Shown: positions 16,459 to 26,878 of the stretch, piece by piece
Layout: each line of letters opens with the position of its first letter
How positions within the stretch are numbered: position 1 is the stretch's first letter
Assembly: GCF_900129345.1 (NCBI RefSeq)
Contig: NZ_FQVK01000023.1
Coordinates: 1 to 64,000 of the forward strand
Reading direction: 5' to 3'
Origin: Ruegeria intermedia
Lineage (GTDB): Bacteria > Pseudomonadota > Alphaproteobacteria > Rhodobacterales > Rhodobacteraceae
Length of the DNA: 64,000 bases
The notes under the pieces: generated by a model
What the model was told of the DNA's origin: nothing
Seen by the model: the letters and a program-made list of their open reading frames with translations, nothing else
Database searches by the model: none
Program-made: the position numbers and the translations under genes

Positions 16459-17160
16459 ATGACTGTCGACAAATCCGCCATCCGGGACGCAGCCACCGTG
16501 ATCGTGCTGCGCGATCGCCATGAAAAACCATCGATCCTGATGGGCCAGCGCGGCGCGGCCGCGGCCTTCATGCCGAACAAGTTCGTGTTTCCCGGCGGCG
16601 CGGTTGACCCCGACGACGCCCGCGTGCCGCTGGCCACGCCCCTGCCCAAGATCTGCCACCAACGCCTGGCCGATCAAGCCCCCGACGGCCTGCAGACGGC
16701 GCTGGCCGCGGCGGCGATCCGCGAATTGTGGGAGGAAACCGGCCTGATCCTGGGGGTTCCCGGGCAATGGCCCGGACCTGCCCCGCAGGACTGGGCCAGT
16801 TTCGCCGAGCGCGGGTTCCTGCCCTCGGCACACCCGTTGCGGTTCGTCTTCCGGGCGGTCACGCCGCCAGGTCGGCCGCGCCGGTTCGACGCGCGGTTCT
16901 TCCTGGTAGACGCCGACGCGATTGCCAACGACCCGGACGATTTCAGCCAGGCCTCGGACGAGCTGTCGCACCTGCAGTGGATCCGGCTGGACCAGGCCCG
17001 CGATTTCGACCTGCCCTTCATCACCGAGGTGGTGCTGGCCGAGGTCGAGGCCCGGGTCACCGACCCGGAACCGCCTGCTTCGGTGCCCTTCTTCCTCAAC
17101 AACGAGGAAGCCAGCCTGTTTCAGCGTCTCAAAGGCCGCCCGATGCCGGAAACAGGCTGA
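16459..17160 (+). CDS. NUDIX hydrolase
   Basis: A 233-aa hydrolase of nucleoside-diphosphate-linked compounds. The Nudix box is present around residues 77-93 (AIRELWEETGLIL), preceded by the family opening DAATVIVLRDRHEKPSILMGQRG and FPGGAVDPDD. Coenzyme-A or sugar-nucleotide pyrophosphatase activity is possible, but no specificity motif is decisive. It is co-directional with the DUF983 gene and converges on rnj with a 7-bp gap. Confidence 0.88.
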   Translation: MTVDKSAIRDAATVIVLRDRHEKPSILMGQRGAAAAFMPNKFVFPGGAVDPDDARVPLATPLPKICHQRLADQAPDGLQTALAAAAIRELWEETGLILGVPGQWPGPAPQDWASFAERGFLPSAHPLRFVFRAVTPPGRPRRFDARFFLVDADAIANDPDDFSQASDELSHLQWIRLDQARDFDLPFITEVVLAEVEARVTDPEPPASVPFFLNNEEASLFQRLKGRPMPETG

Positions 17161-17167
17161 GGCCGGA

Positions 17168-18835
17168 TCACTTCATCCGGCTGATCACCACCGTCACTTC
17201 GGGTTTCTTGCCGATCTCGATCTGCGCGCTTTGGCGCACGATGCGGCGCATGGCCTCTTCCAGCTTGTCGTCGTCGCGCAGCGTCTTGACGTCGGCCCGC
17301 ATTAGGAACTGGTTCAGGTCTTCTTCCAGAACCTCGACCAGCCCGGCCCGCGACGCGCCGGTTTCCGGCAGGCCCATCGTGTCGCACCATGGCTCGCCCA
17401 GCGGCTCGTCGTCTTCGTCCAGGATCACGGTCACGATCACATGGCCGTTCAGCGCCATGCGGATACGGTCACGCACCACACCGTCCAGCGCCCCGATCTT
17501 GACGGAGCCGTCCAGGTATGTGCGCCCGGTTTCGACATAGTCGACCACCTGCGGCGCGTTGCCCGACAGGTCCAGCATGGTGCCGTTGACCGCCAGCACA
17601 CCGGCCCGTCCGCCGGCCTCGGCCAGTTTCACATGCTCGCGCAGGTGCCGGTGTTCGCCATGCATCGGGATGACCATCTGCGGGTCGACCAGCGCATGCA
17701 CCCGTTCCAGATCCGGGCGGTTGGCGTGGCCGGATACATGATACAGCCCGTTGCTGTCATCGACGACGTCCACGCCTTTCTCGCTCAGCTGGTTCATGAT
17801 GCGGATCACGCCGCGCTCGTTGCCCGGAATGGTTTTGGACGAGAACAGGAACAGGTCGCCCTCTTTCAGTTCGATCCCCCGGTATTTTCCACGCGCCAGC
17901 TGTGCGCTGGCCGCGCGGCGTTCCCCCTGGCTGCCGGTGACGATCAGCATCAGGTTCTGGCGCGGCAGGTCCAACGCCTCTTCGGCGCTGACAACGCGCG
18001 GGAAATCGGTCAGGATCCCGGTTTCGGTGGCCGCTTCGATCATCCGCCGCATGGCCCGGCCCAGCAGCACGACAGACCGCCCGGCCCGGTGGCCGGCCTC
18101 GGCCAAGGTTTTTACCCGCGCAACGTTCGAAGCGAAAGTCGTCGCCACGACCATGCCGCTGGCCTGCTCGACCAATTGCGTGATGGCGGGCCCGACCTCG
18201 GATTCCGACCGGCCGGGATGGGGCGAGAACACGTTCGTGCTGTCGCAGACCAGCGCCTTGACGCCGGGTTTTGCCACTTCGGACCACAGGGCCTCGTCAA
18301 AGGGCTCGCCGACCACAGGGGTCGTATCCAGTTTGAAGTCGCCCGAATGCACGATGCGCCCGGCGGGCGTGTCGATCACCAGCGCGGCGCTTTCGGGGAT
18401 CGAGTGCGACACCGGCAGGAACCCCACGGTGAAGGGCCCGGCCTTGACCTGTTCGGGCCAGGCCGAGACGGTGCGCACCGCATCCTCGGGGTGGCCGGCC
18501 TCTTCCATCTTCTTGCGGGCGATGTTGGCGGTGAACGCCCGCGCATGGATCGGCGCACCCAGCATTTCATGGCACAGCGCCACCGCGCCGACATGGTCTT
18601 CGTGTGCGTGGGTGATGAAAATCGCCTCGAGCCGGTCGGCGCGTTCTTTCAGCCACGAGATGTCGGCATAGATCAGGTCGACGCCCGGCGTGGTGTCCAT
18701 GTCGGGGAACGTCACGCCCAGATCGACCAGGATCAACCGTTCCTTGCCGGGCGCGCCATATCCGTAGACATAGGCGTTCATGCCGATTTCACCCGCGCCG
18801 CCCAGCGGCAAATAGATCAGTCGTTCACTGCTCAT
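17168..18835 (-). CDS. rnj: Ribonuclease J
   Basis: A 555-aa beta-CASP metallo-beta-lactamase ribonuclease acting in mRNA decay and rRNA maturation with 5'-exo and endo activity. Motif II HAHEDH is at 76-81, other metal ligands include HSGDFKLD, and a beta-CASP region contains the GSQGERRAA and SGHANRPDLE segments. A C-terminal domain follows from about residue 440. The ATG overlaps the coaX stop by 4 nt. It is the last gene of the birA-coaX-rnj series, a conserved alphaproteobacterial order downstream of nuo. Confidence 0.94.
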   Translation of the reverse strand: MSSERLIYLPLGGAGEIGMNAYVYGYGAPGKERLILVDLGVTFPDMDTTPGVDLIYADISWLKERADRLEAIFITHAHEDHVGAVALCHEMLGAPIHARAFTANIARKKMEEAGHPEDAVRTVSAWPEQVKAGPFTVGFLPVSHSIPESAALVIDTPAGRIVHSGDFKLDTTPVVGEPFDEALWSEVAKPGVKALVCDSTNVFSPHPGRSESEVGPAITQLVEQASGMVVATTFASNVARVKTLAEAGHRAGRSVVLLGRAMRRMIEAATETGILTDFPRVVSAEEALDLPRQNLMLIVTGSQGERRAASAQLARGKYRGIELKEGDLFLFSSKTIPGNERGVIRIMNQLSEKGVDVVDDSNGLYHVSGHANRPDLERVHALVDPQMVIPMHGEHRHLREHVKLAEAGGRAGVLAVNGTMLDLSGNAPQVVDYVETGRTYLDGSVKIGALDGVVRDRIRMALNGHVIVTVILDEDDEPLGEPWCDTMGLPETGASRAGLVEVLEEDLNQFLMRADVKTLRDDDKLEEAMRRIVRQSAQIEIGKKPEVTVVISRMK

Positions 18836-19611
18836 GCCGAGCCATTTTCCTTGTTGTAGCGATGGATCACGGTCAGACCGTGCATCGTCAGATCATCTTC
18901 AATTGCGTCAAAGCCCACATCGGCCTGGTCGAACAGCGGCGCCAGGCCCCCGGTTCCGACAACCTTCATCGGCATGCCGTATTCGGCCTTGATGCGGGCG
19001 ATCAGGCCTTCGATCAGGCCGGAGTATCCCCAATACACGCCCGACTGGATGCAGCCAACCGTATTCGTACCGATCACCTTTTCGGGCCGCGACACATCAA
19101 TATGCGGCAGCGCGGCCGCGCCTTGGTGCAGCGCCTCGAGGCTGAGGTTCACCCCCGGCGCGATCACGCCGCCGACATAGGCGCCATCCGCCGCAACCAC
19201 GTCGAAATTGGTGGCGGTACCGAAATCCACCACCACGACATTGCCGCCATGACGGTCGAAGGCCCCCGCGGCATTGGCCAGCCGGTCCGGGCCGGGGACC
19301 GTGCCTTCATCAATCCTTGGCGGAACCGGCAGCAAGCAATCGGGCTTGCCCACGACCAACGGCCGGCACCCAAAGAACCGGTCGGCAAAGACGCGCAGGT
19401 TAAAAACCACCCGCGGCACGGTCGAGGCGATGATGACGTCGGTGATGTCGGCCTCGATCCCGTAGTGTTTCACCAGAGTCGAGTACCAAGTGAAATAGGC
19501 ATCGGCCGTGCGCGCATGGTGGGTCGAAGTGCGCAAGGTGCACAGAAATTTCTCGCCATCCCAGATCGAGAACACGGTGTTGGTATTGCCGCAATCAATG
19601 GCCAGAAGCAT
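18832..19611 (-). CDS. coaX: Type III pantothenate kinase
   Basis: A 259-aa ASKHA-fold kinase for the first step of coenzyme A synthesis (pantothenate to 4'-phosphopantothenate). The phosphate motif DCGNTNTVFSIWDG is at residues 6-19, with PDRLANAAGAF, VVDFGTATNFDVV and the GGVIAPGV motif later. Length is normal. It sits between birA (11-nt gap) and rnj (4-nt overlap). Confidence 0.95.
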   Translation of the reverse strand: MLLAIDCGNTNTVFSIWDGEKFLCTLRTSTHHARTADAYFTWYSTLVKHYGIEADITDVIIASTVPRVVFNLRVFADRFFGCRPLVVGKPDCLLPVPPRIDEGTVPGPDRLANAAGAFDRHGGNVVVVDFGTATNFDVVAADGAYVGGVIAPGVNLSLEALHQGAAALPHIDVSRPEKVIGTNTVGCIQSGVYWGYSGLIEGLIARIKAEYGMPMKVVGTGGLAPLFDQADVGFDAIEDDLTMHGLTVIHRYNKENGSA

Positions 19612-19622
19612 CTGCGCCCCTT

Positions 19623-20372
19623 TCAGAAATAGACGTCTGCCGCCGGAATGCTGACCCGGCCCTTGGCGGTGTTTAGGACAAGGTTGCCGCCCGCGTCCAC
19701 CGTTTCAAAGGTTCCGACGGTCTCGGACGTGGCGGTACGGGCCGTGATGACCTCGCCCAGTCTTGCGGCCCGAGACAGCCAGGCCGTGCGGATCGGCTCG
19801 AACCCATAGGTCGTGAACTGCGCCTCGTATCGGGCATAGGCGGCGGCCAGTTCCGTCAGGAAATCCTCGGGCAGGACCTGAGCCCCCGTTTCCGACAGCA
19901 GCGAGACGGGGCGCAGCGCGCCGGGCTCGACGGTGTCGGGCGCAGGCGCGTCAGCCAGGTTCACCCCGATGCCGATCGCCAGATGCGACACGCCGCGCCC
20001 CTGCCCCGTGCTTTCCAGCAGAATGCCCGCCAGTTTGCCGCCGTTCAGCAGCACGTCATTGGGCCATTTCAGCGACAGCCCGGCCGCCCGCCCGGTCACC
20101 GAGACCACGGCATCGAACAGCGCAAGCGCCGCGACGAAGCTGCGCAGCGCCGCCTGTTCCGGGTGGCCTTCGGGACGCATCAGCAAGGTTGCGGCCAGAT
20201 TACCCTTGGGATTGGCCCAGACCCGGCCGCGCCGCCCCCGCGCAGCCGTCTGGTGATGCGCCATGATCCACACCGGCCCGGCCGCGGTGGGCGCTATACG
20301 GGCGGCCTCGTTCAAGGTGCTGTCCACCTCCTGCAGGATGTGCAGGCCGTATCCCTGCGGCCAGTCGCTCAT
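19623..20372 (-). CDS. birA: Biotin--[acetyl-CoA-carboxylase] ligase
   Basis: A 249-aa monofunctional biotin protein ligase, with no N-terminal helix-turn-helix, so it is not a repressor. The biotin-binding glycine/arginine loop AARGRRGRVWANPKGNL is near residues 42-58 and LKWPNDVLLNGGKLAGIL near 100. It attaches biotin to acceptor lysines such as that of MCC alpha encoded at 39658. The ATG lies only 3 nt after the T-run of the nuo terminator, leaving no free Shine-Dalgarno site; the nearest AGGA is inside the hairpin. Confidence 0.93.
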   Translation of the reverse strand: MSDWPQGYGLHILQEVDSTLNEAARIAPTAAGPVWIMAHHQTAARGRRGRVWANPKGNLAATLLMRPEGHPEQAALRSFVAALALFDAVVSVTGRAAGLSLKWPNDVLLNGGKLAGILLESTGQGRGVSHLAIGIGVNLADAPAPDTVEPGALRPVSLLSETGAQVLPEDFLTELAAAYARYEAQFTTYGFEPIRTAWLSRAARLGEVITARTATSETVGTFETVDAGGNLVLNTAKGRVSIPAADVYF

Positions 20373-20375
20373 CGC

Positions 20376-20402
20376 AAAAAGGCCCGGTCCTGCGACCGAG
20401 CC
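20376..20402 (-). terminator. Intrinsic terminator at the end of the nuo operon
   Basis: On the minus strand a 9-bp stem GGCTCGGTC / GACCGGGCC (one G-U pair, loop GCAG) is followed directly by TTTTT. It lies 24 nt after the nuoN stop. Its T-run ends 3 nt before the birA start codon, so it either blocks or meters transcription into birA-coaX-rnj. Confidence 0.78.
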
Positions 20403-20426
20403 CCTCTGTTTCGTGCGGACAGCGGA

Positions 20427-21869
20427 TCAGTTGACAAGGGTTGCCGCGGCGGCGGTGGCCGCGCCCTCGATCCCGAACTGGTAGAATACGCCGACCAACA
20501 TCAGCGCCGCCGAGCCCATCAGCGCCGCCCCCAGTACGGGCGACGACCGGGTGTCGATCGGATCTTCGTTCTCGTCCCCGAAATACATGTAGAACACGAT
20601 CCGCAAATAATAGAACGCACCGATGACCGACGAGATGGCCGAGACGATGACCAACCCGATCAGGTCGGCCTCGACACCGGCCTGCCACACGCCCAGCTTG
20701 GCGAAGAATCCCAGCATCGGCGGCACGCCCGCCAGGCTGAACATCAGGATCAGCACGGCCAGCGCCTTGCCCGGGTCTCGCTTGGAATACTGGCGCAAGG
20801 CGTCGATGTCGGTCACGGGCTTGCCGTCGCGCTCCATCATCAGGATGAAGGCGAAGGTGCCGATGTTCATGGTCACGTAGATCGCCAGATACATCAGCAT
20901 CGCCTTGATCCCCAGCGCCGTGCCCGCCGCCAGACCGATCAGCGCATAGCCCATATGCGCAATCGACGAATAGGCCATCAGCCGCTTGATGTCCCGCTGA
21001 CCGATGGCCGCGATGGCACCCAGCAGCATCGACAGGACCGACAGCAGCACGATCACCTGCTGCCAGTCTCCGACCGCGCCACCAAAGGCATCATGCAGCA
21101 CCCGCGCAAACAGGCCCATGGCCGCGACCTTGGGCGCGGTGGCGAAAAAGGCCGTGACCGGCGTGGGCGAGCCTTCGTAGACATCCGGCGTCCACATGTG
21201 GAACGGCACCGCCGACACCTTGAACGCCAGCCCCGAGATCAGCAGAACCAGCCCGATCAGCAGGCCGACCGAGACCTCGCCATGATGCACCGTGGACACG
21301 ATCCCCGAGAACAGCGTGGTTCCCGAAAAGCCATAGACCAGCGATGCCCCAAACAGCAGCAGGCCCGAGCTGAGCGCGCCCAGCACGAAATATTTCAGAC
21401 CCGCCTCGGTCGATTTGGCGCTGTCGCGGCGCAGCGCGGCCACGACATACAGCGACAGCGATTGCAGCTCGAGCCCCATGTACAGCGACATCAGATCGCC
21501 GGCGCTGACCATCATCATCATGCCGACCGCAGCCAGCGCCACCAGCAGCGGATATTCGAACCGCAGCATGTTGCGGCGCGCCATGTAGTCCTGGCTCATC
21601 AGCAGAACCGCGGCCGCCGAAAGCAGGATGGCAACCTTGGCAAAGCGCGAGAACCCGTCATCGACGAACATGCCGTTGAAGGCCGGGTTCGTTCCCTCGC
21701 CGTTTGCGGCGATCCAGAAGGCCAGCACGGCCATCAGCCCCGCCGTGGCCCAGATCAGCGCAGGGGCCAGCGCGTCCTTCGAGGTGTAGACCGCCCCGAT
21801 CAGCGCCACCATCGCATAGATCGCCAGAATGATTTCCGGCAGGATTACAATCAGATCAGCCTGGATCAT
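20427..21869 (-). CDS. nuoN: NADH-quinone oxidoreductase subunit N
   Basis: A 480-aa Mrp-antiporter-like membrane subunit of complex I, with about 14 transmembrane helices. It has the expected proton-channel landmarks, such as [19 protein letters not shown] and the lysine-containing segment [15 protein letters not shown]. It pumps protons across the cytoplasmic membrane together with NuoL and NuoM. It is the last structural gene of the operon, 15 nt after nuoM, and is followed by a terminator. Confidence 0.97.
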   Translation of the reverse strand: MIQADLIVILPEIILAIYAMVALIGAVYTSKDALAPALIWATAGLMAVLAFWIAANGEGTNPAFNGMFVDDGFSRFAKVAILLSAAAVLLMSQDYMARRNMLRFEYPLLVALAAVGMMMMVSAGDLMSLYMGLELQSLSLYVVAALRRDSAKSTEAGLKYFVLGALSSGLLLFGASLVYGFSGTTLFSGIVSTVHHGEVSVGLLIGLVLLISGLAFKVSAVPFHMWTPDVYEGSPTPVTAFFATAPKVAAMGLFARVLHDAFGGAVGDWQQVIVLLSVLSMLLGAIAAIGQRDIKRLMAYSSIAHMGYALIGLAAGTALGIKAMLMYLAIYVTMNIGTFAFILMMERDGKPVTDIDALRQYSKRDPGKALAVLILMFSLAGVPPMLGFFAKLGVWQAGVEADLIGLVIVSAISSVIGAFYYLRIVFYMYFGDENEDPIDTRSSPVLGAALMGSAALMLVGVFYQFGIEGAATAAAATLVN

Positions 21870-21884
21870 GTCTCCAAAGCTCCC

Positions 21885-23426
21885 TTAGTGCGAGGCGACC
21901 TGGGTCGCGGCCTCGGCCGCGGCCAGAGCCGTGTCATAGTTCGAAATCAGCGCGGCGGTCGAATTGCCGATCACGTCGGTGACCAGCGACGGATAGACCC
22001 CCAACAGGATGGTCATGACGATCAGCGGCGCAAAGATCAGGCGCTCGCGTGTGCTCATGTCGGTGATCGACTTGAGGCTTTCCTTGATCAGGTCGCCAAA
22101 GACCACGCGGCGATACAGCCACAGCGCATAGGCCGCCGAGAAGATCACACCGCTGGCCGCCACTGCGGTCACCCAGGTGTTGACCTGGAAGGTGCCCATC
22201 AGCGTCAGGAATTCGCCGATGAACCCACTGGTGCCCGGCAGACCCACATTGGCCATGGTGAACAGCATGAACACCAGCGCATAGGCCGGCATGCGGATCA
22301 CCAGGCCGCCATAGGCCTCGATGTCGCGGGTGTGCATCCGGTCGTAGATCACGCCGACGCACAGAAACAGCGCGGCCGAGATGAACCCGTGGCTGAGCAT
22401 TTGGAAGATCGCCCCGTCGATGCCCTGCTGGTTGGCGGCAAAGATGCCCATGGTCACAAAACCCATATGCGCGACCGAGGAATAGGCGATCAGCTTTTTC
22501 ATGTCCTCCTGCACCAGCGCCACCAACGAGGTGTAGACCACGGCGATGGCCGACATCCACAGCACCAGGTCCGTCATTACGGCCGATCCGACGGGGAACA
22601 TCGGCAGGCTGAAGCGCAGGAAGCCATAGCCCCCCATCTTCAGCAGAATCGCCGCCAGCACGACCGAGCCCGCCGTCGGTGCCTGCACGTGCGCGTCAGG
22701 CAGCCAGGTGTGCACGGGCCACATCGGCATCTTCACCGCGAAGGACGCGAAGAAGGCCAGGAACAGCAAGGTCTGCATGCCGCCGACGATATAGATGCCC
22801 AGGACGCTGAAACCCTCGGACGAAAACTGGTGCGTCATAAGCGCGGCAATGTCGGTGGTGCGTGCATCGACATACATCGCCACCATCGCCACCAGCATCA
22901 GAACCGAGCCGAGGAAGGTGTAGAGGAAGAACTTGAAGCTGGCATAGATCCGGTCTTTGCCGCCCCAGATCCCGATGATCAGGAACATCGGGATCAGGCC
23001 CGCCTCGAAGAACAGGTAGAACAGCACCAGGTCCAGCGCCATGAATACGCCCAGCATCAGCGTTTCCAGCAGCAGGAAGGCGATCATGTATTCCTTGACC
23101 CGGTCGGTCACGTTCCAGCTGGCCAGGATGGTCAGCGGCATGATGAAGGTGGTCAGCAGCACGAACAGAACGCTGATGCCATCCACGCCCATCTTGTATT
23201 TCAGGCCCATCAGCCATTCGCCCTCTTCCACCATCTGGAAGCCGGGGTTCGAGGGGGCGAACTCGGTATAGATTCCGATCGAGACCAGAAAGGTCACCGT
23301 GGTTGCAACCAGCGCGATCCACTTGGCATTGCTCTGCGCCGCCGCATCGTTCCCGTGCAGGAACAGCGCCATCAAGCCGGCGGAAATGGCCGGAATGAAG
23401 GTGACAATGGATAGGATATTGTCCAT
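21885..23426 (-). CDS. nuoM: NADH-quinone oxidoreductase subunit M
   Basis: A 513-aa antiporter-like complex I subunit. Diagnostic segments include [30 protein letters not shown] and [16 protein letters not shown]. About 14 transmembrane helices are predicted. Its ATG overlaps the nuoL stop by one base, and nuoN follows after 15 nt. Confidence 0.97.
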   Translation of the reverse strand: MDNILSIVTFIPAISAGLMALFLHGNDAAAQSNAKWIALVATTVTFLVSIGIYTEFAPSNPGFQMVEEGEWLMGLKYKMGVDGISVLFVLLTTFIMPLTILASWNVTDRVKEYMIAFLLLETLMLGVFMALDLVLFYLFFEAGLIPMFLIIGIWGGKDRIYASFKFFLYTFLGSVLMLVAMVAMYVDARTTDIAALMTHQFSSEGFSVLGIYIVGGMQTLLFLAFFASFAVKMPMWPVHTWLPDAHVQAPTAGSVVLAAILLKMGGYGFLRFSLPMFPVGSAVMTDLVLWMSAIAVVYTSLVALVQEDMKKLIAYSSVAHMGFVTMGIFAANQQGIDGAIFQMLSHGFISAALFLCVGVIYDRMHTRDIEAYGGLVIRMPAYALVFMLFTMANVGLPGTSGFIGEFLTLMGTFQVNTWVTAVAASGVIFSAAYALWLYRRVVFGDLIKESLKSITDMSTRERLIFAPLIVMTILLGVYPSLVTDVIGNSTAALISNYDTALAAAEAATQVASH

Positions 23427-25552
23427 CAGTGTGCGCCTCCGCCGATCGACATCCAGGTGATCAGGGCGGCGATGCCCAGAACCATCCAGAAGGCGTAAGT
23501 GAAGATGTAGCCCGTCTGCGCCTTGCCTGCGAGGCGGGTGAAGAAGGGAACGACGCCCATTGCTACTCCGTTCAGGAAACCGTCGATCACCTTGCCGTCA
23601 CCGCCCTTCCACAGGAACCGGCCCAGTGCCACGGTCGGTTTGACAAGGATCGCGTCGTAGATTTCGTCAAAGTACCACTTGTTCTTGAGGAACAGGTACA
23701 GCGGACGCTGGTTCTCGGCCAGACGGCCCGGCAGCGCCGGGTTCACGATGTAGAACAGGTAGGCCAGCCCAAAGCCCAGAAGCATTGCGATGAATGGCGA
23801 GACCTTGACCCATTTCGGCGCCGCATGCGCGTCGTCCAGAACATGGTTGTCCGGCGCGATGTACAGCGCGCCCTCGCCCGGTTTGCCGACGAAGGCATAG
23901 TGGTGGTCTCCGCCCTTGGCCTTGTCACCGTGCGCGGCCTCTTCGCCATGGGATTCGGTGGCATGCGTGTCGTCGCCATGGTCATCGGCCTTGGCGTGGT
24001 CACCGGCCTCGGCATGCGCCTCGGCGACCGGAATGCCATAGAACTTGCCCACCTGATCGGCGTGACCGAAGAAGTTGTTGTACCAGATCATGCCCGCGAA
24101 CACGGCGCCCAGCGAAAGAACACCCAGCGGCACCAGCATGACCATCGGGCTTTCATGCGCGTGCTCATGCGTGTGCTTGTCGCCCCGCTCCTGACCATAG
24201 AAGGTCAGGAAAATCAGGCGCCAGCTGTAGAACGAGGTCATCGCGGCGGCGATCACCAGCGCCCAGAACCCGAAGGCCGACCCGCCGGCATAGGCGCTTT
24301 CGATGATGGCGTCCTTGGACAGGAAACCGGCAAAGCCGATCGTGGTCAGCGGGATGCCGACACCGGTGATGGCCAGCGTGCCGATCATCATCGCCCAGAA
24401 GGTATAGGGAATCTTCTTGCGCAGGTTGCCATAGTTCATCATGTCCTGTTCGTGGTGCATGGCGTGGATCACCGAGCCCGCCCCCAGGAACAGCAGCGCC
24501 TTGAAGAAGGCATGCGTGAACAGGTGGAACATCGCCGCCGAATACATGCCCACGCCCGCGGCCACGAACATGTAGCCCAGCTGCGAACAGGTCGAATAGG
24601 CGATCACGCGCTTGATGTCTGTCTGCACCAGACCCACGGTCGCGGCAAAGAACGCGGTCGAGGCCCCCAGCACGGTGATGAATCCGGTCGCACCCGGCGC
24701 GAACTCCATCAGCGGCGACATGCGGCAAACCAGGAACACACCGGCCGTCACCATGGTGGCCGCGTGGATCAGCGCCGACACGGGCGTCGGGCCTTCCATC
24801 GCGTCCGGCAACCAGGTGTGCAGGATCAACTGCGCCGATTTGCCCATCGCACCGATGAACAGCAGCACGCAGACAACCTCGACTGCGGTCCATTCGCCCC
24901 AAAGGAAGGTCAGCTGCGTTTCCGCCAGCCGGGGTGCGTCAGCAAAGATATCCGAGAAGTTGATACTGTCGGTCAGGAAGAACAGCGCGAAGATCCCCAG
25001 CGCAAAGCCGAAGTCACCGACACGGTTGACGATGAACGCTTTCATCGCCGCGGCATTGGCCGAGGGTTTGCGATAGTAGAAACCGATCAGCAGGTACGAA
25101 GCGACGCCCACGCCTTCCCAGCCAAAGAACATCTGTACGAGGTTGTCGGCCGTCACCAGCATCAGCATGGCGAAGGTGAAGAAGGACAGATAGGCAAAGA
25201 AGCGCGGCTTGTAGCTTTCGCCCTCGCGCCACTGCGGGTCGTGATCCATGTAGCCGAACGAATACAGGTGCACGAGCGCCGAAACCGTGGTGACCACGAT
25301 CAGCATGATCGCGGTCAGCCGGTCCAGACGGATGGCCCAAGAAGTCGACAGCGAGCCGCTTTCGATCCAGCGCATGATCTCGATCTGCTGGGTGTGCCCG
25401 TCAAAGCTGAAGAAGACGATCCACGACAGCAGACAGGCCAGAAACAGCAGGCCCGTCGCCGTCCACAGCGCAGCCTTTTCGCCGATGAATTTCCAGCCAA
25501 AGCCGCAGATCAGCGCGCCCACCAGCGGGGCAAAGAGGATTGTGGTCTCCAT
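23426..25552 (-). CDS. nuoL: NADH-quinone oxidoreductase subunit L
   Basis: A 708-aa antiporter-like subunit with the lateral helix of complex I, about 95 residues longer than the roughly 613-aa E. coli protein. The core motifs include [36 protein letters not shown] and [17 protein letters not shown]. The extra length includes histidine/acid-rich stretches near residue 456 ([10 protein letters not shown]) and about 506-552 (repeated DH/HG pairs), which could bind metals. nuoK precedes it by 6 nt. Confidence 0.97.
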   Translation of the reverse strand: METTILFAPLVGALICGFGWKFIGEKAALWTATGLLFLACLLSWIVFFSFDGHTQQIEIMRWIESGSLSTSWAIRLDRLTAIMLIVVTTVSALVHLYSFGYMDHDPQWREGESYKPRFFAYLSFFTFAMLMLVTADNLVQMFFGWEGVGVASYLLIGFYYRKPSANAAAMKAFIVNRVGDFGFALGIFALFFLTDSINFSDIFADAPRLAETQLTFLWGEWTAVEVVCVLLFIGAMGKSAQLILHTWLPDAMEGPTPVSALIHAATMVTAGVFLVCRMSPLMEFAPGATGFITVLGASTAFFAATVGLVQTDIKRVIAYSTCSQLGYMFVAAGVGMYSAAMFHLFTHAFFKALLFLGAGSVIHAMHHEQDMMNYGNLRKKIPYTFWAMMIGTLAITGVGIPLTTIGFAGFLSKDAIIESAYAGGSAFGFWALVIAAAMTSFYSWRLIFLTFYGQERGDKHTHEHAHESPMVMLVPLGVLSLGAVFAGMIWYNNFFGHADQVGKFYGIPVAEAHAEAGDHAKADDHGDDTHATESHGEEAAHGDKAKGGDHHYAFVGKPGEGALYIAPDNHVLDDAHAAPKWVKVSPFIAMLLGFGLAYLFYIVNPALPGRLAENQRPLYLFLKNKWYFDEIYDAILVKPTVALGRFLWKGGDGKVIDGFLNGVAMGVVPFFTRLAGKAQTGYIFTYAFWMVLGIAALITWMSIGGGAH

Positions 25553-25558
25553 GATCCC

Positions 25559-25864
25559 TTACCCCTTCATCATGTTGACGTCTTCAACCGCGATGGTGCC
25601 GCGGTTGCGGAAGAAGCAGACCAGAATGGCCAGCCCGATCGCAGCCTCGGCCGCCGCAACGGTCAGCACGAACAGCGTGAAAACCTGGCCGACCAGATCG
25701 CCGAGAAAACTGGAAAACGCCACGAGGTTGATGTTCACCGCCAGCAGCATCAATTCGATGCTCATCAGCAGGATGATGACGTTCTTGCGGTTCAGGAAGA
25801 GACCGAAGATGCCGATGACGAACAGCGTCGCCGCAACGGTAAGATAGTGTTCAAGTCCGATCAT
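25559..25864 (-). CDS. nuoK: NADH-quinone oxidoreductase subunit K
   Basis: A 101-aa subunit with three transmembrane helices. The second helix contains the conserved glutamate in [15 protein letters not shown], and the third has the second glutamate in [11 protein letters not shown]; both take part in the proton path of complex I. It begins with [14 protein letters not shown] and lies between nuoJ (4-nt gap) and nuoL (6-nt gap). Confidence 0.97.
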   Translation of the reverse strand: MIGLEHYLTVAATLFVIGIFGLFLNRKNVIILLMSIELMLLAVNINLVAFSSFLGDLVGQVFTLFVLTVAAAEAAIGLAILVCFFRNRGTIAVEDVNMMKG

Positions 25865-25868
25865 CGTC

Positions 25869-26471
25869 TCAAAGTCCCTGCCCCGGTTTCACGTCCTTCA
25901 ACTCCAGCGCCTTGGCCGGGTCGCGCATCATCTGGGCGATGATGTCCTGCCGCTTGATGTCTTTGCGGTGGCGCAGCGTCAGCACGATGGCGCCGATCAT
26001 GGCCACCAGCAGGATCAGGCCCGCCAGTTGGAACAGAAGGAAGTATTGATCGTAAAGGATGACACCCAGCGCCTCGGTGTTGTGGCGGTCGGCCGGGATC
26101 GGCTGGGCCAGGTTGGCCGCCGCGCCTTGCGCGCTGTCCCAGGCGCCGAAGGCCATGACGAACTGCATCAGGATCACCAGACCGATCAGCAGGGCCAACG
26201 GCATGTAGCGCGCCATCTCGGCCTTGAGCTCGGCAAAGTCCACGTCCAGCATCATCACCACGAACAGGAACAGCACCGCGACCGCGCCGACATAGACGAT
26301 GACCAGCAGCATCGCGACGAATTCCGCCCCCAGCAGAACGAACAGCCCCGCCGACGACAGGAAGGCCAGGATCAGCCACAGCACCGAATGCACCGGCTGC
26401 CGGCTGATCACGGTGAACAGCCCTCCGGTGATGGCGCTGATGGCAAAGAGGTAAAAGGCAAATACGCTCAT
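25869..26471 (-). CDS. nuoJ: NADH-quinone oxidoreductase subunit J
   Basis: A 200-aa membrane subunit with five transmembrane helices. The signature segment [20 protein letters not shown] is in helix 3, which undergoes a pi-bulge change in known complex I structures. The C-terminal 45 residues are cytosolic and Lys/Arg-rich. The ATG overlaps the stop of the CMD-like gene, giving coupling across a non-nuo gene. Confidence 0.96.
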   Translation of the reverse strand: MSVFAFYLFAISAITGGLFTVISRQPVHSVLWLILAFLSSAGLFVLLGAEFVAMLLVIVYVGAVAVLFLFVVMMLDVDFAELKAEMARYMPLALLIGLVILMQFVMAFGAWDSAQGAAANLAQPIPADRHNTEALGVILYDQYFLLFQLAGLILLVAMIGAIVLTLRHRKDIKRQDIIAQMMRDPAKALELKDVKPGQGL

Positions 26472-26878
26472 TGGTCATCGTCCTCTTTTTCGCCCATGGC
26501 CTCCTGCGCCAACTCCAGCGCCCGGGTCATGGCCGGGATGCCGGCGAATACCGACATCTGACCGATCGTTTCCACGATCTCTTGTTTTCTGGCACCCGCC
26601 TCGAGGGCGTGGCGCACCGTCTGGCGCATGGCCGTATCGGCCTGCGCGCCCTGCATCGTCAGCCCGGCCAGCGTCAGCAGCAGCCGGGTCTTGGCATCCA
26701 GCCCGTCCTTGTTGACGGTGTTGCCGAACATCATTTCCATCGCCTCTTTGGGCATGGTCGGCCAGAGCGCCTCGAACTCCTTGGGAGCGAAGCTCTCAAG
26801 CGCCGGGTTGAACGCCTTGGCCATTTCATGCGCCTGTTGCATCATCAGCTCGAACGGATTCTTGGGCGCGTCGGTCAT
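26468..26878 (-). CDS. Carboxymuconolactone decarboxylase-like (AhpD fold) protein in the nuo operon
   Basis: A 136-aa, mainly helical protein. The middle region [19 protein letters not shown] and [18 protein letters not shown] resembles the CMD/AhpD fold. It has no cysteine at all, so the AhpD-type CxxC redox chemistry is excluded. The C terminus is very acidic (GEKEDDDQ). It is joined by ATGA overlaps to both nuoI upstream and nuoJ downstream, so it is translated in step with complex I subunits. A role as an assembly or accessory factor is plausible but unproven. Confidence 0.8.
   Translation of the reverse strand: MTDAPKNPFELMMQQAHEMAKAFNPALESFAPKEFEALWPTMPKEAMEMMFGNTVNKDGLDAKTRLLLTLAGLTMQGAQADTAMRQTVRHALEAGARKQEIVETIGQMSVFAGIPAMTRALELAQEAMGEKEDDDQ

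Noticed and set aside
17162-17181. GCCGGAT / ATCCGGC hairpin between the NUDIX gene and rnj
   Set aside because: The stem is only 7 bp, overlaps the rnj stop and has no T-run. It could equally be chance in GC-rich DNA.
19983-25942. Very long open frames antisense to nuoN, nuoM and nuoL (over 800-1100 codons)
   Set aside because: Their translations are low-complexity His/Arg/Gln-rich strings without any recognisable domain, and they mirror highly conserved complex I genes. They arise from high GC and codon bias on the coding strand.
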